Below are positions 44,286-53,929 of a DNA stretch of 64,000 nucleotides, in pieces. The position numbers were made by a program, and so were the translations under genes. The notes beneath the pieces were generated by a model. The model saw only the letters and a list, made by a program, of their open reading frames with translations, was not told where the DNA came from and did no database searches. Every line of letters starts with the position of its first letter. Position 1 is the stretch's first letter. This stretch comes from Furcasterigmium furcatum (lineage: Eukaryota > Ascomycota > Sordariomycetes > Glomerellales > Plectosphaerellaceae): assembly GCA_001599815.1 (NCBI GenBank), contig BCIA01000002.1, forward strand, positions 5,429,626 to 5,493,625. Reading direction: 5' to 3'.

Positions 44286-47200
44286 CTAATTGCGGGCTTT
44301 GGGCATCTTCTTCTCCTCGAGCCCGTCCATGTCTTTCTTCTTGTAGTGGTGAGGCGCCAGCTCGGAGAGCCATTTGGACTCGATGGGCATGCAGCTTCGC
44401 ATGTACTCCTTGGAAGTCTGCACGAGCTCAAAGTACACGAGCAGCCTTGTAGGGGGGTCCACGCCCATGAGCACAGAGCTCGGATGGACGTACACGGTGG
44501 CGTTCTTCTTGACGGTGCGGTAGCTGTCGCCACTCCGTTGCAGCCGTGCTGCGTTGGGGAAGAAGCCGGCCGTGATGGCGCGTTTGATGGGCACGAGGTT
44601 GGAGGCACCGCACGTTGACGGCGCAACCTCAACTCGGTCACAGAGTTTGGCAAGCTGTTCTCGTACGTCGCGGGCACGTTGGAGGGAACGATGCTGCAGG
44701 AAGTTCTCCTTGGACCAGATCGGGGAGTAGTCGCTGTCCACCCACTGGTTCCAGATGTTCAGCAGTGTGATGTGGTCGCCACCCTCCTTGATCGTGAACC
44801 GAGCCCGCGCACTGTCAGCATGAAGCTTCTTGTCCTTGGGCCGGAAGAACAATGTGGCCGCCTCTGACAGCATGGAGACGATGGAGAGGACTTCATCCAC
44901 GCACCCCTCCTTGTCCGCTGCCAGGATAGCTTTGGCCAACATGGGGTCCGTCGGGAACTCGGCCATCTGGCGACCCATCTTGGTGAGCTCGCCCTTGTGG
45001 TTGAGTGCCTGCAATGCAAACAGCTGGTTCAGAGCACCAATGAGCGCCTCTGTCGGCGGGGGATCCATGAATTCGAAGTCTAACAGCTCGTTGATGCCCA
45101 ACGACTTGAGCTGCAAGACGACGCCGGTCAGGTTGGTTCTCTGGATCTCCGGCATGGGGGACTCGTCCATCTCGTTCATGTAGGCAAACTTGGTGTAGAG
45201 CCTGAAGCACTTTCCTGGGCCGACACGTCCGGCTCTGCCGCTTCGCTGGTTTGCTGAAGCACGCGAACACGGTGTCACGACGAGATTGGACATGCCGGTA
45301 GCCGGGTTGAACACATTCTCCTTGACGAAGCCGGGGTCGATGACGTACACGATGCCGTCGATGGTCAAACTCGTCTCTGCGATGTTTGTTGCCAGCACCA
45401 CCTTGCGGGCCCCTTCTGGCGTCGGCTCGAAGACTTTGGCCTGGAGATCCGACGGGAGGTTGGCGTAGATGGGACAGATAACCAGCTCCTTGACGCGGTT
45501 TCCGAGTTTCCTCGCCGTGTCCGTGATCTGCTGTTCGGCTGCCTCAATTTCGTCCTGACCGGTCAAGAAGACGAGAATGTCGCCCTTGCCTTGCGTCGTA
45601 TGGATCTGGAAGACTGTCGTAATGGCAGCAGTGAGATAGTTCGCTTCGGGGGCAGGCGTGTAGTAAATGTCGACGGGGTACCTTCGACCAGGGATATTAT
45701 AGATAGGGGCGTCATCGAAGTAGGCGGCAAATTTCTCCGCGTTCATGGTGGCCGAAGAGATGAGCAGCTTGAGGTCTGGTCGCTCGCGCGCCAGATCTTT
45801 GACCAGGGCCAGGAGGATATCGGTATGAACCGTCCGCTCGTGAGCCTCGTCGATCATGATGGCCGAGTAGCCAGAAAGATCTGGTTCCGTCATGAATTCT
45901 CTCAGCAGCATGCCGTCAGTCATGTACTTGAGAACCGTCTTGTCGCTGGTGTTGTCCTCGAATCGGATAGAGAAGCCGACCTCCTGTCCCAACTTCACGT
46001 CGACCTCGTCGGCAACACGAGCGGCCACGCTCATCGCAGCCACACGGCGAGGCTGTGTGCACCCGACCTTCATGCCGTTCTTGGTGTAGCCGGCCTCATG
46101 GAGATACTGCGGCAGTTGTGTTGTCTTTCCCGAACCTGTCTCGCCAACGATGACAAGGATCTGGTACTTTTCCATGGCAGCGATGAAGTCGTCCCGATAT
46201 TGGTAGATCGGGAGACTCTTTCTCGTCTCCTGTATGGAGAGCTGCTTCTTCTCTGCTGCTTCGATCTGGGCCGCGAGGAAGGCGTCCTCTTTGGACATTG
46301 TCTTGCCCTCGCCTGGCAGACGCGAGTCGAGGTTCCACTGGATGTACTGCTCCTCGTCCATGACATAGGCGTAGTCGTCGTTCTCCCTCTCGGCCCTGCT
46401 GATTTGAGCCTTGGCCTTGGACGTCTGCTCGCGCTCCCATTCGTCGTGCTCGGTGACGAACTTCTCCTGCCCATACTCGTCTCTGTCGACATATCGCTTG
46501 TAGAGAGCATCTTCCTTCTTTTTCCGGTCGATCTTCCCTTGCTCCGTCATGTAGTCTTCGGGCATGGCGTAGCCATCGCGATGGTCGTCGATCTTCAGGC
46601 GCTCTTCTGCCAGGCGCAGGATCTCGCGATTCTTGGCGAACTCGGCCTTCTCGCGTTCTGATAGCCGCACCCCGCTGCGCAGCTCCTCTGTCTCCTCCGC
46701 AACCTGCTTTCTCAGCAGGGCCAGCTTCTCCGTCTCTCTCTTCTGCAGGTATTGCTGCCGACTGCGGAGGCGCAGGTCTGGCATGGCTGCTTGTCGTTCC
46801 GCGGCGCTCTCTGGACCCCCTCTCCTTTCACGATCCTTGCCCTTCTTGTCATCCTTCTCACGGAGGCGCTTGGCGAAGGCCTCGCGCTCCTCGATGTCCT
46901 TCTGTCGGTCGATCTCAGCTTGAGCGCCGTCTGACAGGTCACCCGGCGAGTCCCGCCGCGAACCTCGCGGGGGGGCGTCTGGCGACTCTCTCCCGGGGCG
47001 GTCGCCATGGTCGAACTTGACTCGTTTCGGGGCGGACTCTTCGAAGTCTGGCTCGTCGACATCTGAAAACGGTTCTTCGTCGGCCCATCTGTCGTCCCCG
47101 TCCGTGTCTCGTTTGCGGTACTGTTTCGAGGGTCTCGGTGACCTGCTCCGCCGTCTCGAGGACTTCTCCGACCTCTCTGACCTGTGCGACTTGTCCTCGC

Positions 47201-47294
47201 GGTGACTGCGCCGCGACTTTGATTTCTGAACCTTGGCTGGCCCGACTTCATCGTCCTCCATGGGGAGAAAGGCGTACTTCTTCGCTGAAGACAT
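44286..47294 (-). CDS. PRP2: Pre-mRNA splicing DEAH-box helicase Prp2 (DHX16)
   Basis: An uninterrupted frame of 1002 residues. The first 200 residues are charged and RS-rich (RSRSPRPS, SRRDSPGDLSD), then a coiled region. The helicase core begins near residue 360: motif I GETGSGKTT near 383, DEAH near 480, SAT near 512, and motif VI in QRSGRAGRVG. The HA2 and OB-fold (DUF1605) domains follow. The block KSLPIYQYRDDFIAAMEKYQ before motif I and the overall size match Prp2/DHX16 rather than Prp16, Prp22 or Prp43. Prp2 activates the spliceosome before the first catalytic step by hydrolysing ATP. The start ATG reads MSSAKKYAFLP. It lies 529 bases from the divergent SCJ1 gene. Absence of introns is notable only because most neighbours have them. 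Confidence 0.94.
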   Translation of the reverse strand: MSSAKKYAFLPMEDDEVGPAKVQKSKSRRSHREDKSHRSERSEKSSRRRSRSPRPSKQYRKRDTDGDDRWADEEPFSDVDEPDFEESAPKRVKFDHGDRPGRESPDAPPRGSRRDSPGDLSDGAQAEIDRQKDIEEREAFAKRLREKDDKKGKDRERRGGPESAAERQAAMPDLRLRSRQQYLQKRETEKLALLRKQVAEETEELRSGVRLSEREKAEFAKNREILRLAEERLKIDDHRDGYAMPEDYMTEQGKIDRKKKEDALYKRYVDRDEYGQEKFVTEHDEWEREQTSKAKAQISRAERENDDYAYVMDEEQYIQWNLDSRLPGEGKTMSKEDAFLAAQIEAAEKKQLSIQETRKSLPIYQYRDDFIAAMEKYQILVIVGETGSGKTTQLPQYLHEAGYTKNGMKVGCTQPRRVAAMSVAARVADEVDVKLGQEVGFSIRFEDNTSDKTVLKYMTDGMLLREFMTEPDLSGYSAIMIDEAHERTVHTDILLALVKDLARERPDLKLLISSATMNAEKFAAYFDDAPIYNIPGRRYPVDIYYTPAPEANYLTAAITTVFQIHTTQGKGDILVFLTGQDEIEAAEQQITDTARKLGNRVKELVICPIYANLPSDLQAKVFEPTPEGARKVVLATNIAETSLTIDGIVYVIDPGFVKENVFNPATGMSNLVVTPCSRASANQRSGRAGRVGPGKCFRLYTKFAYMNEMDESPMPEIQRTNLTGVVLQLKSLGINELLDFEFMDPPPTEALIGALNQLFALQALNHKGELTKMGRQMAEFPTDPMLAKAILAADKEGCVDEVLSIVSMLSEAATLFFRPKDKKLHADSARARFTIKEGGDHITLLNIWNQWVDSDYSPIWSKENFLQHRSLQRARDVREQLAKLCDRVEVAPSTCGASNLVPIKRAITAGFFPNAARLQRSGDSYRTVKKNATVYVHPSSVLMGVDPPTRLLVYFELVQTSKEYMRSCMPIESKWLSELAPHHYKKKDMDGLEEKKMPKARN

Positions 47295-47823
47295 TGTTGC
47301 GAATGTCTATGGGGAAACTGAGCGAAGGGCCGGGGCAGACGAGCAGTCACTGCTCTGGGAAATGTGGTGGCGTATGCCGAAGTTGGAGTTGGCTAAATGG
47401 AACAATTAGATCGCGATGCGTGCCTGAATGGCCTTGAATTTCTCTGGCATGCACCTTTCCTCAGCTCCGGCATTGATTACATAAGTAGTCTCATTGCCCA
47501 ATGAATCAGCACAGACAATTGCGCCGGGGGGCGACGTCTTTCTTGGCGGGCTCCGTTATCGCTTATCAGCGCCGGAGCTTCTGCAAGCTGTTGGCCGGAC
47601 CCTGGACCGCCGGCCGAATTAACACGTTGGAACTTTCCTTGTCGTGGGACTGGACCTTTATACTTATAACCGCCACTGCGACAGGACAGCACGACGGACC
47701 GCCCCCGAGCGTGATTCATTCTGCGCAGCCACTCTTTTCCCAGGGTTCCTCTTGTTGAACAAGCCCATTTTGGAACAATTGCTTGCTTTTTTGGCACCAA
47801 CTCGGCTCTACAACGTTGCGAAG
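47295..47823. other. Shared divergent promoter of PRP2 and SCJ1
   Basis: 529 bases between two divergent start codons. The SCJ1 frame stays open upstream to 47644, but the signal peptide begins at the ATG at 47824, so this part is leader. No clear TATA box and no gene. Confidence 0.5.
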
Positions 47824-49142
47824 ATGTTCCACCGCGGAGCGGCACTGCTGCTGCTGCTGCTGGCCCTGGTAAACCTGGTGCTTTGCGCTGAGGACTACTA
47901 CTCGCTCCTGGGAATTGGGAGGAAGGCCTCGGACAAGGAGATCAAGTCGGCATACCGGCAGCTCAGCAAAAAGTACCACCCAGACAAGAATCCGTAAGTC
48001 CAGTGCCCTATCGCTACACCACCTGCCCCTCCCAGCCCGGCTAACGTTGGCGGCACAGCGGCGATGACACGGCAGCCGAGAAGTTTGTCGAGGTTTCCGA
48101 AGCCTACGAAGCCCTTATCGATCCCGAGCAGCGCAACATCTACGACAGGTATGGCCACGAGGGCCTGAAGCAACATCAGCAGCAGGGAGGCGGCGGCGGC
48201 CACCACGACCCCTTCGACGTCTTCTCCCGCTTCTTCGGCGGCGGCGGCCACTATGGACGCCAGCCCGGTCAGCGCCACGGTCCCGACGTCCAGGTCAAGG
48301 TCGGCATCGCCCTGCGCGACTTCTACAACGGACGCACGACCGAGTTCCAGTGGGAGAAGCAGCACATCTGCGAGGACTGCGAGGGCACGGGGTCCGCCGA
48401 CAAGAAGGTCGACGTCTGCCCTCACTGCCAGGGTCGCGGCATCCGGATCGTCAAGCACCAGCTCGCGCCGGGCATGTACCAGCAGGTCCAGGTGGCCTGC
48501 GACGCCTGCGGCGGACGCGGCAAGTCCATCAAGCACCGCTGCCCCACCTGCCAGGGCCAGCGCGTCCTGCGCAAGCCCACAACGTTCTCGCTCAAGATCG
48601 ACCGCGGCGCCGGGCGCGACAGCGATGTTGTCTACGAGAACGAGGCCGACCAGAGCCCAGACTACGTCGCCGGCAACCTGGTGGTCACCCTTGCCGAGAA
48701 GGAGCCCGAGCTCGAGGGACACGACAACCCCGACAAAGTGGACGGCGTCTTCTTCCGGAGGAAGGGCAACGATCTCTACTGGACGGAGCTTCTGTCTCTC
48801 AGGGAGGCTTGGATGGGCGACTGGACCCGGAACCTCACGCACATGGACGGCCACGTCGTGAGGCTCGGCAGGGAGAGGGGCCAGGTGGTGCAGTTCGGAC
48901 AGGTCGAGACGGTCAAGGGCGAGGGCATGCCGATCTGGCACGAGGACATCGACAGCGTGTACCACCAGGTCGAGTTCGGCAACCTCTACGTCCGGTACGA
49001 CATCGTCATCCCCGACCAGATGGAGAGCGGCATGGAGAAGGAGTTCTGGAGCGTGTGGCAGAAGTGGCGGGGCAAGATTGGCGTCGACCTGCACAAGGAC
49101 AGCGGGCGGCCGGAGAAGCCTCATATTCGCGACGAATTATGA
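47824..49142 (+). CDS. SCJ1: ER-luminal DnaJ co-chaperone Scj1
   Basis: Exons 47824-47993 and 48059-49142 with a 65-nt phase-2 intron encode 417 residues. A hydrophobic signal peptide (LLLLLLALVNLVLCA) precedes a J domain with HPD at residues 52-54, a Gly-rich linker (GGGGGHHDPFDVFSRFFGGGG) and four cysteine-rich zinc repeats (CEDCEGTG, CPHCQGRG, CDACGGRG, CPTCQGQR, the last lacking its final Gly). A beta-rich C-terminal substrate-binding region follows. The last four residues are RDEL, an ER-retrieval signal like that of yeast Scj1. The protein should stimulate the ER Hsp70 Kar2/BiP during folding and degradation. A CTG-run codes the leucine stretch of the signal peptide. Confidence 0.95.
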
Positions 49143-49281
49143 TGAATTGGGCGTTGATGATAGATGAGCATAGAAGACATATACAATTGGAGAGCGGGCT
49201 ATGTAAAACAGTAAAACAGGGGGACCTTTCTTCTTGATCATATTTCGTTTACATCGTAAATGCTTGTCGACGGCTCCTGGG

Positions 49282-50301
49282 CTACTTGGTCAGGCTGCCG
49301 AGGACGTGTGGCAACATGTGAAACCACAGTTGGCCCGGAGGTGCTCCCAGGTCAATCTTCTCCCACGGGCCAGCGGCCTTGAGCGATTCTGGCGTGTCCC
49401 GGCAGAGCTCGCACCCGCCCAGCGCGATCGGCCAGATCAAGTTGAGGAATCCTGTGCACGAACATTATGAGTGAGGCCAGTCACTTGGGTGCAGGGCAGA
49501 CTTACGCTGGTAGAGGCCGAGCCAGACGTTGTTCTTGAGCTTGACGTGCTCGTAGACATACCACCGTCCACCCTTCTTCAGGCTCTTGTACAGCGCCTTG
49601 ATATTCTTCTCTGGCTCCGGAATGCCGCACAAACAGAGGACGGAGACGATGCAGTCGACGCTGCCGTCCTCAATCTTGCCATCCCACTTGCTCGGGTCGG
49701 CGATCGACTCGATGCCCACGGGGACGATCTCGTACACGTCCTGCAGGCCTGCGGCGTCCGCCCTCCTCCTGAGCTCGGCGTGGGATCCGGCGTTCGGCTC
49801 GACGCCGTATACCTTGGCATTGAATTAGTGATTGCGGCTACTGGATAACGATCTGCATGGAAAACGAACCTTGGTCACGTCATTTGCCCTACCCCTCTTG
49901 CTGACTCCGTCCCCCTTGGGCTCGGCCACGCCAGAGGATGAGGCCGCGCCCGAAATCTCGACCTTGGAGAAGATGCTCGCCCACATGCCCGTCCCCGGCC
50001 CGATCTCAATGACAACACCGCTCACGGGGGGCATGACCGGCTTCTCGAAGACCTGGCCATCCCGCACCCTGCCCTCGAGGAGGGGTAGGACGTCCGCCTC
50101 GCCCCTCTCCCGGATGCGCGGTCCCGCCCAAGCCCAGAACTTGGCGAACCAGACGGACTGGAAACGATCCCATGAGAAGAGGGTTCCGAAGTCCCCGGAT
50201 TGGAGGAGGGAGATGATTGTCAAGGGGAGGTAGCAGAAAGAGTAGTATAGTAGGCGCCATGGGTCGAGGAGGCCCCAGAAGACGTCTGCGTGGGAGCTCA
50301 T
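49282..50301 (-). CDS. METTL7-like SAM-dependent methyltransferase
   Basis: Exons 50301-49870, 49812-49506 and 49451-49282 join in frame to 302 residues. An N-terminal hydrophobic stretch (LYYSFCYLPLTIISLL) could anchor it to a membrane. The SAM-binding motif I is VIEIGPGTG, followed by motif II acidic VYGVEPN and a block SVDCIVSVLCLCGIPEPEKN then GGRWYVYEHV. The C-terminal end HVLGSLTK is typical of the METTL7/thiol methyltransferase group. Substrate unknown. An extra insert of about 20 residues (SGAASSSGVAEPKGDG) lies between motifs I and II. It is convergent with SCJ1 with only 139 bases between stops. Confidence 0.86.
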
Positions 50302-50905
50302 GACTGGGGGCTGGGTTGTCCTTCTTCTCAGATAAGAAAGAGAAATAGCAACAAAGGCCTAGCAGAGATATGAGAGGTGGGGAAACTGCTGGCTGGTGTT
50401 GTAGGAGTCCAGGTTGAGGATGCCCGGTGTGTTGGCCGTCGAATTTATAAGCCCGACCCCCTTTCTGGCGAAGTGGGTCTCCAGGCAGCTCAGGGGTTAC
50501 CCCAATCGACACCACGGGAGAGCGCTCACTTGTATCTCGTAGACGGCGTGGACATGGAAGCCAAGCTATGTTCGTCAAGGCTACCTTGATCATGGCTACA
50601 TGTCTAAATGCCGAGAAACAAATCCAAGTCCAGGTCGGACTTCTACGTGAGTGGCTTCTTGTCCGACTCCCTCCTGCCGCTACTCCCACGACATTTTCAT
50701 GGTGTCTGATAGGCCATGGGGTGGCAGGATGACGGTCAACTGCCACGGCCCCTGGATAATAAACACATCCCCGTTCTCTCAGCATGAACCCGGCGCATCC
50801 ATGGCCTCACGTGTCTGATATGCTGCCCCGTGCTAGTCGAATACAACCGGGTCTAAATCCTTTTCGGATAGGCTATGTATCTCACATTTATTCAATGCTA
50901 GACAT
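50302..50905. other. Intergenic, 0.6 kb
   Basis: Lies between the start of the leftward methyltransferase gene and the 3' end of the leftward TatD-type gene, so it holds the methyltransferase promoter. No gene recognised. Confidence 0.5.
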
Positions 50906-51980
50906 CTATACGCGTTGGCCCAACCCGAACATCTTAATACTATTATCCCAAGCTGCCTGGGCGACCTCCTCGACGGCTATTCCCTTGAGCCCCGCCACGA
51001 CAAAGGCAACTCTCTCCATCATATTGCTCTCGTTCCTCCCCTTCACCATGACGCCCATCTCAAACTTGTCCCTCTTCTTGCTCGGCGGCAGCGGGCCGGC
51101 GTTGGCGAGGTATCGCTTCGCCACCTCCGACGACGCCGGGATCTCCCCCCACGGCGCGTCCGTCTCGATCTGCAGTCGCTCGAGGGGCAGCTCCCTCACC
51201 ATCTCGAGACTCTCGCGGTCGGCAAAGCTGAACCCGTTGACGCTGACGTCGAAGCCCATATCCGTGAGCACCCTCATCTGAGACAATGTTCCGACGAAGG
51301 AGTGGACGAGTCCTCTTTTGGGAAGCTGGTCGAGGTAGGGCGTGATGACGGCGACGAAATCGTCAAAGGCGGCACGACAGTGCAGGAACAGGGGGAGGGT
51401 CAGGCCGAGGGACACGAAGAGATCCAGCTGCCGCCTGAAAGTTCGGATCTGCGCTTCCCGGGAGGCGATGTTGGTCCTGTCCCAGTCGAGTCCGAGTTCG
51501 CCGAATGCGACAAGTGGAGATGGCGAGATTGCCAGCGCATTCTGCACGGCAGTGCTCAGACTGGCGAAGTATGCCTCCTCGCCCGGTTCAGCTGCGTCAG
51601 GCTCTGCTGCGTGGTATGGGTGAATGCCGATAGTGACGAAGCATTGCGATGGACGAGACTTGGCGATGTCGTGGTTTGTCTGAACATCGCTAAGGGACAT
51701 GCCCGTCAGCATGATCTTCTCGACGCCCGCCACAAGCGCTCTGTCCAGAACGGCATCAAAGTCCGGAGGATGGTACTGTTTGTCGCCACGGTAGCATCCT
51801 GCGAATTCTTTGGCGGTAGCTGTCACCGCAACCTGGGAATCTTGTTAGTGGCTGTGGTGGTTTTCGAGAAGACGCCCCTCGTGAAGGGTTTCTCGACCAA
51901 CTTACATCGACGTATCTGAGCTTGTTCACCGGCTTGGAAGGCGCCGCAGGTGGAAAGCCTTCCAGCAGCCCTGAGGACAT
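50906..51980 (-). CDS. TatD-type metal-dependent hydrolase (Scn1-like)
   Basis: Exons 51980-51906 and 51832-50906 with a 73-nt phase-0 intron encode 333 residues. Metal-ligand blocks of the TatD family are present: GIHPYHA, GELGLDWDR, LFLHCRAAF, LVHSFVGT and IETDAPWG. The very N-terminal block reads YVDVAVTA where bacterial TatD has DxHxH; eukaryotic TATDN1-like members also lack these histidines. Family members are 3'-5' DNases; the closest named fungal relative is fission yeast Scn1. An insert rich in acidic residues (AAEPDAAEPGEE) follows the second block. The acceptor after CCCAG at 51833 was chosen because it restores frame with VAVTATAKEF. Confidence 0.88.
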
Positions 51981-52388
51981 CGTGGGTGAGAGTTCTACCT
52001 TCGCGGGGGATCCTTTCTGGCTTGACACCGGATCTTTTGTCCAAGTATGGGAGGGGTGGTGAAAAAAAGGGGCCAAGACAAGATAAGATGGATTCCTCGT
52101 TGGTGGGGTTTGCGGGCTGCCCCTGAACCCTTGAGATGTGTTCCGGGGCCTCGCTGCTTTTAGCCCGAGCCAACCCACGCCGATCCCGTGGTTGGCGAGG
52201 CCTTCACTTTCAGTCTCGACGTTAGTACCCGCGTGTACGCCAGAGCCCGGCATCATCGAGGCAGGCACCTTCCCGGGCTCAGGAGCTATCTCGTCCAAGA
52301 GAGACCTTGTCTACGACCGAGCCCTGCTTCTCTCTTAAGCTGCGGTATAGGGCTTTATGTTCCGTTCATCCTCAAACTCAAAGTCCAA
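51981..52388. other. Intergenic, promoter of the TatD-type gene
   Basis: No gene recognised. It borders the fragment island that begins at about 52389. Confidence 0.45.
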
Positions 52389-52727
52389 CTATTTCTGTCG
52401 TCCCAGGTCTTCAAGCAGGTTCATCACACTCTGATTTGGTTTCCAGTCCCCAACTTTCCACTGGACCACTGCTTGGACTTACCCCTTTCGCAGGTCGCCG
52501 TCATCGTCATCATCGTTCCCGCACTTGACACATCGCACACCCCACCTATGCACACCGTTTTCGCTGTCGTACGGCGCCGCGTCTCCGTACTCGTCTGCCC
52601 TGCTCTCGGAAGGATGCCATTGCAGGTAGGCGAAGAGCTCCGCGTGCTCCAGTGCGCCCATGTTCTTCACTGCCGAGGCAAAGGCTGCGAGCAGAGGTTC
52701 TTCTTGCAGGTTTTGAAGCAGCGGCAT
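52389..52727 (-). pseudogene. C-terminal fragment of an F-box-type protein with an in-frame TAA
   Basis: The open part (52727-52479) reads MPLLQNLQEEPLLAAFASAV then SLEHAEL-like ALEHAELFAYLQWHPSE and HRWGVRC, a pattern I associate with the C-termini of uncharacterised fungal F-box proteins. It stops at a TAA (52481-52479). In the same frame, right after it, comes VQAVVQWKVGDWKPNQSV and a stop at 52389, which also fits that family's ending. An intron could explain part of this, because the TAA lies in GGTAAGTCC, but splicing there would not keep the downstream part. No convincing F-box or start is found upstream; 52728-52890 has only scraps. It is most likely a truncated, decayed copy. Confidence 0.5.
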
Positions 52728-53104
52728 GTCCAGATGTTAGTTTCACATCTGCGAGCAGGCGGCCGGCGCCCGCATGCCGAACGGCGCTCTCCTTGATCGA
52801 AGCTCGGGCGCTGCCATTGACGTCAGGCTTTAGAATGAGGATGGCCATGACATGAGTGAAGCAGGTGATGAGAGGAGATGAGGGCGGCACTCAGACTGAA
52901 CGGAGTAAGAGCAAGAGCGACAATTACGCTAGTCCTAATCAGGGCAACACCGGAAACCCCCACCAGCCGGACCGGACCGGTCTTCAATGCCGGCTCGGCC
53001 CGGGATGCCATGTGGCCATGTATCATGGATGTCTCTTGAAATGAATTCGGACTTGGTCTCAATTTGGGCTGTATTCTTCTGCTATGGCAGATAGCTGCTC
53101 ACAT
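52728..53104. other. Spacer inside the fragment island
   Basis: Between the F-box-type fragment and the second copy of the 3.2-5.1 kb gene's C-terminus. Some sequence around 52730-52890 may be decayed F-box-protein exon, but I cannot establish a frame. Nothing else is seen. Confidence 0.35.
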
Positions 53105-53925
53105 TCAGTCCGTATACAGATGAATTGTTGCCGCCGTTGGCAGAGCCCAGATCTCCAGCAGCCCTCCTGCGACAAGCCTCGTCCAGGGGCCTTGAATATC
53201 CCCAGCGCCTGGTCGTGGATTGACTTCGACCCTGAATGCCGGGACTGGTTGCTCTTGTACCGACATGAAGTGGAAGTCCTCGAGCGCGGGGCACTCTTCG
53301 GCCGGGTCGACGCCCACGCGGCAATGGCCCAGGGCCCGCTGGGATCCGTCCTCGAAGTCGACGATCAAGCCCCTGAACGCTCGCGTCGCAGCGTCCCGGT
53401 AGACCCGGATACGGGCTACAGAGTTCAGCACTACATACGAGTAGTTGGCGTGCATCTGGAATGGTTGAGATCGTGCCGGGCCTCGCTGGAAGCGAGAGGA
53501 GGCGCTCTGCGGAAACACCCCGACGCAGGAAAACACCCGGTCCTCCCTGGCATTGAAGATGATCTGGGTTTGTCGAGAAACGTCGAGGACGTGATATTTC
53601 TTACCCCGAGTCGCGAGATGATGAGTGCAACTATGCAGAAGGCCTACCGTGAAGTCGCCCCTCAGTCTCGTTCGTAGCTTAGGGCGGGCATATTAGCTGA
53701 CTTGATCGCAGATGAGAAGAGGAGGTAACGTACGAAGTAGCCACCGTGACTCGGAGACACACTCCGCCCGGTACGTCGTACTGTGACACCAAACGCCGTC
53801 ACCTCGTCTTCTCGAGGTAAGGGAACGTAGAGCCATGTAACAGAAGGTCGGAGGGATATATGGATTTCTCGAAAGGTGATCTCGGCGGAAGGAGCGCGGC
53901 GGGAATGGGCATGGACAGTCTCCGG
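53105..53925 (-). pseudogene. Second copy of the last two exons of the F-box-like gene, lacking its N-terminal part
   Basis: Two segments, about 53925-53734 and 53677-53105, parallel exons 2 and 3 of the intact gene at 3171-5094. Exon 2 reads VTWLYVPLPREDEVTAFGV against WVYLPLAPGDDIQAFGV. The 56-nt intron between them (GTACGT donor at 53733, CTAAG acceptor) sits at the same codon and phase 0, joining GYF to LRT where the intact copy joins VYL to IRT. Exon 3 then shares GDFT, YRDA, DGS-RALG-CR and GVDPAE and ends in TD just before the stop. The first exon with the cysteine clusters and F-box-like region is absent; upstream lies helicase-related sequence instead. With no start of its own it is probably a relic, unless it is expressed as a fusion. 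Confidence 0.65.
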
Positions 53926-53929
53926 ATTC

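Noticed and set aside
45591..46661. 356-codon plus-strand frame opposite the Prp2 gene
   Set aside because: Antisense of a conserved helicase core; no independent support.
47898..49124. 408-codon minus-strand frame opposite SCJ1
   Set aside because: Crosses the SCJ1 intron and mirrors conserved J-domain and zinc-repeat codons.
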